Shown: in pieces, positions 23,801-35,800 of the stretch
Numbering within the stretch: the first letter of the stretch is position 1
Layout of the letters: every line of letters begins with the position of its first letter
Assembly: GCF_030272615.1 (NCBI RefSeq)
Contig: NC_081409.1
Location: 244,525,924 to 244,589,923 of the forward strand
Length of the DNA: 64,000 bases
From: Cryptomeria japonica
Lineage: Eukaryota; Streptophyta; Pinopsida; Cupressales; Cupressaceae
Direction of reading: 5' to 3'
Made by a program: the position numbers and the translations under genes
Notes under the pieces: generated by a model
Database searches by the model: none
Seen by the model: the letters and a program-made list of their open reading frames with translations, nothing else
Told to the model about the DNA's origin: nothing

Positions 23801-26800
23801 CATCCACTACTCTTTTACATAGTAAATTTATATTTGTCCGTTACAATTATGGCAATCTTCTTGCATTGAAAAAAAGAGATATGGTGTGAGGACTTTCCTC
23901 CATGTAGATAACAAACATTCTTTTCGCCAATTGTTTTGCTGAGAAGCAGCATTAGGCTCTTCTCTTTGCTGTAAAAACACGAGCCTCTAGTCCCTTGGAG
24001 TTGGTGCACACTAATCTATGAGAAACTATGACACCCACTCATAATAATGCCTAGCATTTTCTACTTTGTCTAGATGACAGTCCAGAAAATGTGGATCTAT
24101 TGTTTGACTCACAAAGATCAAGCTTTTGAGAAATTCAAAGCATTTTGAGTCCTTGCATAAAGGTCTTCCAGTCACTCTCTCAGAGCCCCACCCTCAGATT
24201 GAGGGAAAAAATTTACTAGTAAGGAGTTTTCACACTACCTACAAGAACATGGGATCAAAAGATAGTTGGCCATTGCCTAATTGCCTTAACAAAATGGTGT
24301 TGCAGAAAGGCATAATTATACTATTGTGGAAATGGTGTGATGTATGTTAAAGGATGTTGATTTGTTTCCTGCTTTCTGAGCTGACGCAATTCATACAGTT
24401 ATGTAATTGTTGAATTAAGTGCCCACCAAAGTGATTCAAAATATAACACCTGAAGAAGCATGACTGAGAAAAAGCCCTCCATTTCAAATCTCGAATGTTG
24501 TAGTTTATGGCTTTCATGCATGTTCCCAAGGTGCAAAGGTCAAAGTTGGATGGCAAATCCTCGAATTGTATTTTTCTTGGGTACAGTTTATAGTTGTAGG
24601 AATATCAGCTTATGGATACAATGACAAAGAAGTACATCAACAAGGATATTTTTGATGAGGAAAAAGGATACAGCACCTCTTCTTCACCATCACTTGTCAA
24701 TGCTCAAATACCAAGAATTATTGAACTAACAGATGAGGAACTCGATGAAGAAGCACAAGAAGAGGTTTTGTTTCCAATGTAGATCAGTTTTCACTTCTAC
24801 CTCCATCTCAATTCCCATCTTGTGTGCACAAAAAAGATCCCTAAGTCTCATATCCCCTTTTTCCATAAGATTAGTGGATGTTCCTCAAGCATATTTTCCA
24901 TTTTCATGGGCTTGGGAAAATAAATTAGGGAAATGACTTAGAAACAATTTGGTGTGTCCTATCGTATGTGCACCCAAATTATAGGTCCTTTCGGCATCCT
25001 GTAATCAAGCTTTATTCCTTACATGTTGTCCAAGCATGCATGTGCAGAGCTCCTTGAAGAGAAAAAAAAAAAGAGATTTCAATTTGTACTTTAGAGGGAA
25101 AGTAAGTGCTCAATTGCCTATTTAAACCTAAGTCAAAGTTGAGCAACATCATCCTGTTTTTTATAATATTATTTGTTTGTCATTGGATATTGGAGAACAA
25201 AAACTCCTTGATCCCCACAACCTGTTAGTGGACAAAAATCCCTATCCAGCATTAAGCAATTCCACTCACGGATTGCATTTAAGCTTCATTGGTTTTCCTT
25301 TCGGGTGGCTCCTGTCCACACCTGTTTTTCTGAGTTAGATGGCTCTCTCTTAGCGCCTAGGGATTGTAATTCTGTGTTGGCTTTTGCAGCACTCCCTTTG
25401 CTGTGAATTTGTTATACTTCTGATAATAATATTTCTGTTATTGTTCTGGCAGCTAAATTGATTATAAGTGTGATCTTCAGGTGTAATAAGAGGAATAAAC
25501 AATTATTGCACATTGGTGTTCATTTGCAAGGGTTTACAATTCATTTCTACATATTCTGTTAATCTTTTTATCTTTTAGGATGGACCTAATTTGAAATAAG
25601 ATCTAATCATTTGTATCCTGTTGACGCAGGGGCGTCCCGAAAGAACCCAGACCGGACCCAATTCCAGTAGCACGCAAGCCTTTGTGCAAATCATTCCCAG
25701 TGATTGGAATCAGTATTTAAACACATTATGAGGCATGGGAGAGCAGCAGCAGAGTTGGGGAGTGTAGCTAGGGAGTAGTAGATAGGGGAAGGGTGATCCA
25801 AAAGACTTCTATTTCACCGTTTTCATTGTAATAAGCCCATGGCAGCCTATGAGCTTGCATGTGGGGCCAACGGGCTGAATGTAAGGAACATGTGAAGGCT
25901 TGCGGGCATGTTGTCGATCTATTTTCATCAATAAAGTTGCTGTTTCATCCTGCATTCAATTGTGTGTTGTGTTTTGGTATTTGTTTGGCTGCAAGGTTGG
26001 ATAGTCCATTCTGGACCCTCTAACCTTGACTGCATCACCCATGGAGTGAAATCAAATTGAAATATTCAACATCCCTAATCGGAGATATTACACCAAGTGG
26101 TATTATACCGCAATGAAGGATGCAAAGGTAGATAGAATTGCAGATATGTCTAACATTAGGCTGAAGACTCACAAAAGTCTTTTAAGGAAGTCAATTTGGC
26201 TCTAATGTGCACAATTATTTAGAGTTATAACTAAAAACAATATAGCAAGCTCTTTAGTCACCACCTTGGAAAGATGCCATGGATGCAAAATGTCAAGCAT
26301 TACTAAGGAACAACACATGGGAACTTGTTTGATCTTCCACCAAAGAAGAAGCTATTGGACATAAATGGGTTTTCAAAATCAAATAACAAGTAGACAATAG
26401 CGTCAACAAGTACAAAGTCTGAATTGTGGCTAAGGGTTGTGCTCAAAAGGAAGATATTGACTATGATTTAACATTTGCCACCGCAACAAAGATCAAGACT
26501 ATCTAATTCTTTTTGGCAATGTGTTGACGTGTATTTTGTACACAATCATACACAGAATAAAATACCCAAGGGTACCTTATCCTCTCTTGAATAAAGCCTC
26601 TGATTGCTGAAGATGTCGCAAAAAAGGATCAATCAGGGTGACTCCAATGTTCTTTTATGTAGGGTCTCTACGTGTGGATAAGCACCAGTGGTCATTGTGA
26701 TTGCTGTTTCATCAAGGGGCCTTACGTATCCGAATTGCAGGAACAAGATTTCTCTAAACTAACAAGTTCTCAAAAAGATCAAAAGGTAGAGTTTACAAGG

Positions 26801-29800
26801 GATAAATTCTAATCTAATCCTAAGAATGACTTAATGTAGGCTTAGACTTGGCAAGATTCTACCAACTTCAATATTGCCATGAAATAACAACTCAACTGAA
26901 ATTGATGCGATCTTCTAAGGTAACAAATGATCTTTCAATTCGTCAAGGATCATAGACACTACCACAAAGGCACATATCCAAATCTTAATGACGATTGAAG
27001 GTTTAAGTAATTCAAATCTCTCCAGTTGACCACACAAGGCGTTCCTACAATCAGTAAGAAGCTAGTGGTTTGGAACGTGAATCTCACCAAAGATCAAGCC
27101 CAACACTTAGTCCTTCAAACTTAAATACTACTTCGATTGAGAATGATTCAAGAAAACAAACAACCATGAAGATAGCCACAAGAATTGCAATAAAACACCA
27201 TAACTTCAATATTTTATTGATCTCAAAGCCAAAATAGACAACAATTGCTTGAAATTCCTTCTTCAAAGCTCAATCTTGCTACAAATACTTTCTTCTCTCA
27301 AAAGCTCTAAACTTCTAACTATTTCTTATTGCTCTCTCTTTCTAATTTACAAAATGAAAATGAGTGAGGGTATTTATAGCATCCTCAATTACAATGAACA
27401 GCCCAGATCAAAAGAAGATCAACGGCTGAGATTCTGACACCTAAACCCTAATTAGGGTTTTATTACAAAAGTTCCCCTTTTATTGAACAATATTAAATGC
27501 ATAGCCAAATATTTAATTTGGCACAAAAACCTAGGAAACATAGACCAATGATAATTAAGGTGCCATGTCATCTATAACAACCTCTCTTCTAGAATCTTAT
27601 TCCCTTTCCAGTGCTCTTTCTTAGTATATGCAATGAATCTAGACACGATTCCTTCGATCTCAGCAATTGGAATCTCGGGAAGATTCCTCATTCGTTCTTC
27701 CAAGTGGATGACTTGATCGAAAGCCTTGAGAAGAGCTGCATCCCATCCAGGCTCGAGTTCTTTGTTCTTCTCAATTAGGAGCATGGTGGCAAACATCTGA
27801 TCCCGTTGCTCATCTGTAATAACATTCTCATCTTTGCAAAAGATGACCTTGACTCTTTCTTCTAATTCTTGAAGATCCACATCTGTCTCAACCTCGATCC
27901 TCCTGCCAAGAATAGTACACAACACTTCAAACACCTTGTCCTGGATCGGATGGATAATCTCCTCAACTTGATTGCATTTGTTACTGATGTCCTCAAAAAG
28001 AACTTCCTTCATCTGGAGTAAAGTTGACCATTGGAGTAAACTATGGGGTCCTCCATCCATTATCTTCTCTTGTGCTAGGATCTTCCTTGACGTTTGTCTG
28101 ATTACTTGCAGGACAGGAATGATAACATCTCTAGTATGGGCAAAGGCGGCTACAGTTATCATTAGGTTGTGGATGATCTCAAGAACCTGGATAGCTCGGT
28201 GGATGGTCTGCATCATCCTTGTTGCGAATTCAACAGCAACTGTATGGGATTTGTCAATCCAAGAGCTCATAAGCTGGACCAAACTCTTGACTCTCTTTGC
28301 TTCACCAACTGATTCAATGGGAAGTGCCTGCACAGGAGATATTGCTGGATCCTGACGCCCCAAAGGCTGATTGAGATGGCTAAAGTAGCCTCTCCATGCA
28401 CCGACCTCTCTCTCAAGCTTTCTATTTTTCTCCATTTCTTCCCTAAGCTTGTCTTTTAGCGCTTCAAACGAATCGGTTGCCTCATCCAATGTTTGCTCAG
28501 TCGTGAGTGGACCAAGCTCAAATGTTTCTACATCATATTCCTCTGCGAGGATTTCACCTTCATATTTGTCTACTGCTGGTGTAGCTATCTGCAATTTCCT
28601 GGATCCTGTCTCATCTCTGATCATCTTAGACATCTTAGGGGCTTTCTTCTTTTCTATCACTTCCTGAGAATTTCCAACAAGGCTTTCTAAATCAATCACA
28701 TTATCTTCGTCCTCAATCACAATCACCCTTGTTAGTCTCTCCTTCAACCAATCTGGAATGGATGACCTCGTCTCCCTAACTTGTATCTCTTTAGGCAATG
28801 TCTCTTCTTCTCGGAGGGGAGATGTCACTTCGTCATCATCCTTGTCTTCATGTAGCTCATTGACCTGGAGAGATCGACTTGATGAACGTTGAGGTGCCTG
28901 TCCTTCTTCATATTTATCGTTCTGTACCATTGATTCCATAGATTCCTCCATTTCAAGTGTCCTCTTCTCTTGTCGAGAAGATGTGTCGGATGAACGATCT
29001 CGATTGGCTTCTTGCTTCTTCTTGGAGGATTCTCTTTTCTCAGGTCTCTCTTTCCTCTTCGAGCCTCTCGGATGGGGATTACCTTCACTTGCACTGGTTC
29101 GGAGGTTACCTTCACTTGTGTTTCTGGGATGAGGATTACCTTCACTTACACTGGTTCCTCCTTCCCCTGGCCTTTCCTCCAAAGTGAAAGTCATTTGTAC
29201 GTTCTGTTCTCTCAACTTTTGATGCTGCACATCAACCCATCTGCGAGTACAAGACAAAACTGGAGCCATCAAAGCATCTAGATCCAAAATCTCAGGCTCG
29301 TTCCAATCTATCCTCACTGCTTTGTTTTCTCGGTCATAAGATGATTGGAGATGTCTGCCACTGTCCTGAGCTTGATCGGCCACTCTGTAAATTTTGCATT
29401 TCCTGATGAAATCCAAAGGCAATCTGGAATGCATCTTTCTCTTTACTTCAAAATCATCTGAGAGATTCATCCAAAAATCTTCTACCTGAGATTCATGTTT
29501 GTATTTTCTACCGACTGTCTCCTCTATATACCCATAAGGATCAAAACTCTCTCTCAAGGCGAAGAACGAAAATGAATATAAGGCCAACTCCCTTTCTGCA
29601 TCATCCATGGCTGGAACATTAGGACATACCTCAACTGAATTTCCTAGTATGATCGGCACAGGAATTCCATTTCCATGCCGGTGTCTGAATGCCTTTGCAT
29701 AAGCTGCCAATTGTCTAGTCACCTCAAGTAACACTATTCTGTCCGTCGGATATCTCGGCAACATGTAGGGAGGTGAAGGACATCCATGAACTCTAATATA

Positions 29801-32800
29801 AGTAAATTTCTGAAATTGGATGAACCATGCACCATACCTCTTTACAAACTCTTGTGCGTCTTGAGATAGCTGATTGTGAATCCCGCCTTGCAATGTCCTG
29901 GTGATGTTCATTGTGAAGGTATCATTGACTAACTTGTAGTCACCTCCTGGTGGATGATGCAAATGAACATAGGAATCACAAACTCTGACTTCCCCGGGCC
30001 CTCTTCCAATCACTCCTCTGTGAGGTAGCCCTGCCTATTCAAAACTCCTGATCAAGGCATATATGATGTATGAACTCATGTGGAAGGACTTGGTAGCCTT
30101 CAGTCTTCTTAACTGCACGTCCAAGCAATGGCTAATCATTCTAGCCCAATGAATTGTTCCTTTTCCTTGAACTATCACTTGGATGAAGTAGAACATCCAC
30201 TTCTCAAAATAGAAGGCTTGAGGAGCTCCTGAGACTCGGTTGAGCAATGTTATCAAATCTCTATACTCCTCCTGGAAGTCGATCCTATGTGGTGTGTTTG
30301 GAATCTTGCTCAGGCGAGGACGACTCTTGAGTAACCAATTCTTGTTGATGATGCTCAAGCAAGTGTCTGGATCATCTTCGTACATGGACCTGGCTCCTTC
30401 TAAGCTTTTGTAAATCATATCTCTATGCTCCGGAAGATGGAGAGCCTCACTTATAGCCTCCTCTGAAAGGTAAGCCAAAGTGTTTCCTTCTTTGGACACG
30501 ATCGATCTGGATTGTGGGTCATAATGGCGAGCACACTCGATCATCAACTCATGGCACTGGATTGCTGGAGGGAAGCCGGCCGCCTTAATAATGCCACTTT
30601 CAATTATTCTCCTTGCGACAGGTGATGGCTTGCCAATGTAAGGGACCTCTCGAAACTTCTTCACACTAAAGTTTCCCAAGTTGGTATCTCCAATGTTGCT
30701 CCACTTCGACACGATCTTGGTCTCCAATTCTTCATTCTTCTAATCTTCCTTCATAAGGGCTGGACGACTGGTGGATGCTCCTGTCTTTGGGGTCGCCATC
30801 GTGACACCTACACCACATTTCATAATGAGTGATAGATTTTACAATGTAGAAATATAGACTAGATTAAAGTTTGAATTTAGGAAACTTCATGATAAATCTT
30901 TGAATTATCATTTCCTAAATATAACGATGCAATTTGGAATTCAAGATTCAAAATTCAAAATTCAAGATTAAGGCTAGGACGATTCAAAATTCAAAATTTG
31001 GACAAGGGAGATCTTGCCATACCTCTCTTGAGAACTAACTCTAAAAAAAAGGCAAAATTAGGAAATTCGCTAGGCAAAATGAAGATCGAAGTCCTCTAGC
31101 AAATGCGCCTCCTTCATCAACTTCCCCACCCTTGGGGTCTTCAACGCTTTGAGGGAGAATTCGCCCCACGTCCAACAAAATTCGCACTTCTCCTTGGATG
31201 AGATTTCGCTCCTTCTATTGCTTCTCCAAATCGCATTTAAACAATGATTGAATGATGGATTAAAACGCTATAACATACCTCCCTTATATAGGCGCTCATG
31301 CATTGCAATCCCCATAGGCCGACTTGGAAAATAAACAAAAAAATAAACAAAATTTAAATAACAGGAGAGGCCGACTTTTGTAAAAACATTAAAATAGTAT
31401 CCCCAAGCGCTCCATTTTTAAATTTAATTTAATAATAATTAAATTTAAATGCCTTTGTAATTAATAATTTCGATTTTTTAAAGGCTTAAATTTATTATTA
31501 AATGTCCATGCGCTATTTTTAAATGCCATTTTAATTAAATATTTCAAGTTTTATCGAATTTTAGCATTTAATGCAATTCAAAAAAATGTTGGCGCCTAAA
31601 CATGGGAGGAATAAGGGATGTCTATTAACATCGCTCTGGTCCCTGGGAGAGGGACAGGAGCGCCCCTTCATTTTAGTCTTCCATCTTTCATTCTTTTTTT
31701 TTTTGAAACTTCATCCTCGATGTTTGAAATGGCATTTTCGCTTGGAATCTTGGGTTTGATTCATGTGATCTTTGGAAGGGGCAAACCTTGGAACATTTTC
31801 GCCTTGGTCCCTGAGAGAGGGACAGGAGCGATTTTCACATTTAGCCTTGGTTCTCGTCTTTTCCAATCGCCAATTCATGTTGCAAGGCAATCGATGATCT
31901 TCTTTGTTTGCTTTATGCGTGCCAAACTTGTTTCTTCAATATCAAATGAGCTCTTCCAAGGATATTCGCCCTGGTCCTTCAGTGAAGGACAGGAGCGATT
32001 TTTGCTTTTGAGCTTAAAATTGTCGACTTTTGACGTTAACTCCTTGTTCATCGTCTTCCTAAAGACATTTTGGACCTTGCAAGACTTCACCTTGACGTGG
32101 TTTTGGAAGGAAATGACTGATTCTATAGAAATCGCCCTGGTCCTCCAGTGAAGGACAGGAGCGATCTTTAATCCATGGCACAAATCCTTAATCATATCAA
32201 TATCAAATCATCCTCAAGGCGTAAAATGTTGTTCCTTAATCCATCTCGAGTCCTGCAAACGAAAGTAGCACTCCAAAATGTTAGGCAATAAGGCAAATTT
32301 GAAGATTTTGCTCTGGTCCCTGGGTGAGGGACAGGAGCGCCTTAGCCAATTCCATCAAGTTCTTGTGGTCTTTGCAACTTCATTTTCCCTTGAAGCTTTT
32401 CAAATATCATCTTCATATTGTGCCTTGGCCTGGATTCGACCACAGTTGGAAGGGAAACTTGATAATGCATTTTTCGCCCTGGTCCCTGGGTGAGGGGAAA
32501 CTTGATAATGCATTTTTCGCCCTGGTCCCTGGGTGAGGGACAGGAGCGCCTTGGCCAAAATAGGCTCCACTTGTGTTTTGCAAACTTTCGAAATTATCTT
32601 CAATGGAGCTATTATGCCTTCCTTTACTCATCTCAAATGTAAAACTTGCTTCACCCTTGCTAAAAACTTGTCTTTTGAGAAAATCGCTCTGGTCCCTGGG
32701 AGAGGGACAGGAGCTTCCTTTAAAATCGCCTTGGTCCCTGAGAGAGGGACAGGAGCGCCTTAGCCAATTTGGATCGATTTTCTCCATTGTGGTCCATTCA

Positions 32801-35800
32801 AGTTATATTCAACGGATAAAACACACTTTCCTTGTTCTTCTCAAATCGCGAAATCATTCAAATCTTGCAAGGATAAGGCGAACTTGGAATTCAAGCTCCG
32901 GTCCTTCAGTGAGGGACAGGAGCGATTTTTGTCATCTTAGCATATTTCCTTGCTAGTTGGTCGCTCAAATTATATTCAATGGACAAAACATGTCCTTCTT
33001 GATCTCTTCCAATCATAAAATTGTCCTGGTCTTGCAAGGACAGTGCAAATTTGGAAATCAAGCTCCGGTCCTTCAGTGAGGGACGGGAGCGATTTTTGTC
33101 TTAAAGGTCAAATCTTCAATCTTTCATTGCCAACGACCAAGTCTGGGTACTCCTTTATGCTCATTTCATCCTTCGTCGCGTCCTTGATGTTTCAGTTCGA
33201 TCAAATGAGGCCCAAAATGATCTAGATGAGCCATTTCGCCCTGGTCCTTCAGCAAGGGACAGGAGCGATTTGGCTTTAAACCTTAAAAACTTGTCATTTT
33301 GAGTCTTCAAAATCTTCAAAATCTTCAATTCACGCTCGATTGTCTCTCCTGGCGACCCTGCAAAAAGCAAATAAAACAAGTCAATAACCAAAATGCACAA
33401 AATATCATTTTCGCCCTGGTCCCTGGGAGAGGGACAGGAGCGATTTTGCCCTTTTGGAGTTAAAATATCAAAATCTAGGTCTTCAGATCACTTCATCATG
33501 CAGGGCTAGGTCGTCTCAAAGGCCAGGAATTGGTTACCTTACTTCCAAAATTTGGTCAAAATTCACCCAGACAAAATGCATAATTTAATCATCAAAATGC
33601 CATCACTTACACCTAACTTGAATTTGCCCTCAAAATCTTGACTGGACTCAACCTGAGACATACTTGACCTCCTGGCAGGCTCATCCTATTTCAAAATTGC
33701 AATCTACGCGAGGATGCTCAATAATCTTTCAAAATTGGACTGGACTTCGGCTTGAAAACATCAAAAGGAAACCCTAAGGCTTAACCCTAGTCCAGACGAC
33801 TCACTCACTTAATCAAAACCCTAAAAGCAGAGAGAAGAACAGGTAAAACAAAAGCAAAAAAGAGGGGGTCCCCGTTCTAATGGGGTGATGTGTGAAATGG
33901 TCACAACACAATGGCAATACAATCTGGTTGGAAAGTTCATCAAATGGATGTCAAGAGTGTCTTTCTTAACGAAAATCTCAAAGAAGAGGTCTACATGACT
34001 CAACCTAAGGTGTGTACTACACCTAGCCAGTAGCAAAACGTGTGTAGGCTCGTGAAATCCTTTTATGATCTAATGCAAGCTCCCACACTTAGGTACATCA
34101 AGATCGATGAGCATCTCCTTCAACATGGATTCACCAAGAATCTATAAGACCTTAATCTCTAACCCAAAGAGCAATGGGGAAAATATGTGATTTTGATTGT
34201 ATATGTCAACAATTTGATCATCACAGGGAGTTTTCCACAGATGATTGCAACAACAAAGAATGATCTCAAACAATCAATTGATATGACAAATCTCGATCTG
34301 CTGCATTATTGTCTTCGACCTAATGTATTGCAATAGAAGAACAGATTTTTATCTCTCCAATGAAATATGCCAAGACATTGTTTGAGAAATTCAAGATGGA
34401 AGATTGCAAGCCTATGTCAAACCCCATGGAGACAAGATTGCAACTTTCCCACAATGATCCATCACCTCAATTGAATGCTACTATTGATTGGGAGTCTCAT
34501 TTACCTAATCTACACAAGTTCCAATATCAACTATGTTGTTAGCTATCTCTCTTGAGTTTATGTAGGAATCTACAGTTACCTGTTGGAAAGCAACAAAGCA
34601 TGTTTTGATATACATCCATGGTACAGCAAAATATGGCCTAGAATTAAAAAAACAACGAATTTTTCTTTGCAAAAATACACAAATGCGAACTATGAAAGTT
34701 CTATGAACGACAAGAAGTCTACTTTATGCTTCGTTTTCCTTTTGGGGTGTATTTCCATCTCATGAGGAAGCAAAAAGCAAATCATTGTTGTTCACTCTTC
34801 CACAAAGGCAGTGTATTGCATAATAGGTGGAGATGTCTATAAGGAAATATGGTTACATCTCATTTTGACAAGCAAGGTTGTTCCTAAGTGGTGCAGGGGC
34901 ATCCCCTTGCGTTCTTGTTTTCTTTCTCTGTGTTTTATTTTCCTTTCAGTTTTGGGTTCAGTTGTGTTTGTTTTTGTTCCTGTCACAACTGAGACAGGAA
35001 GACCTGAAGTGACTAGAAGTTGCGACCGAGTAGTAACCAACAATTTCAATTGCCCACGGTGGTAGTTGGTTGCCAAGGCCATGGGGGTGGTCGTTAACCA
35101 ACCACCTTCTGCCTATTTGAAGCACTTGGCCGATGAATCAGGGGTCGGTTGTGAAAGGAAAAAGAAGGGGTCAAAGGATAGAACCTGACCAAGGGAAATC
35201 TGGCAGCGCTCGACTGATGGAATTGAAGGATCGCCTTGTGGATGTTCAAGCGATAGAAATCTAAATGTAGTCTTGTGTCTGCAACATAAGATAAATCGAC
35301 TTCTGTGGAGGTTGAGTTTCTGTGTAAAGACTGTGGAATTAACATGTTTTTGTAATTGTGACATTGTCAACATTTAAATAGTTTTGAACATTGATTGCTG
35401 TTGGCCTCAAACTATTGTTCTGCTGTCCTGATGCTAACACTCATGAGGGTGCATTTCTGAACGCAATGGTAGATTAAGCAATGTCTGAATCACTTGTATA
35501 TGTTGATATCTTTAGTGTTGAATCTCTTTAAAGGAAGTGTTTCTTGTCTAAGAATTAGTTATGTTCCTGTCTCGGTTTGATCAGCAAGGTTGTTGCCATC
35601 ATAGTGGTATCAGAGCCTAAAGAGATTGGGCTTGAGTTGTGCAGACAGAATGCCTCCAAGGAGAATGGGCAGAGGTGGAGCCCGAGGAAGAGGCATAAGA
35701 GATCCTGGTGAAAGAATTCAAGAAATGTTGCAGCATTTGATGGCTCGAATGGATAACATAGAAAGGGCACAAAGAAGATGAACCCCTGAAGATGATGTGA

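Larger units (their letters stand above)
26522..33908 (-). mobile_element. 7.4-kb LTR-type element with one giant ORF and no pol
   Basis: Inserted in the copia RT with target duplication CAATG. The ends are TGTTGACGTG (left) and GGTCACAACA (right). The left 0.95 kb (26522-27471) looks like a minus-strand LTR: TATA-like TATAAATACC (minus) near 27375 and a purine run AAAAGGGGAACTTT just inside it. One long minus-strand ORF occupies 27572-30799. To its right lies a 5'-leader/U3-like region with TATA-like CCTATATAAGGG (minus) near 31290 and the 31-bp hairpin array. The right end does not repeat the left LTR, so the LTR pair cannot be closed; deletion or exchange is likely. No RT, RNase H or integrase is present. 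Confidence 0.75.

Noticed and set aside
31632-33442. CRISPR-like array (repeats of 31 bp with unique spacers)
   Set aside because: Spacers are about 136 bp and themselves distantly related, the context is a plant retroelement, and no cas gene is present.
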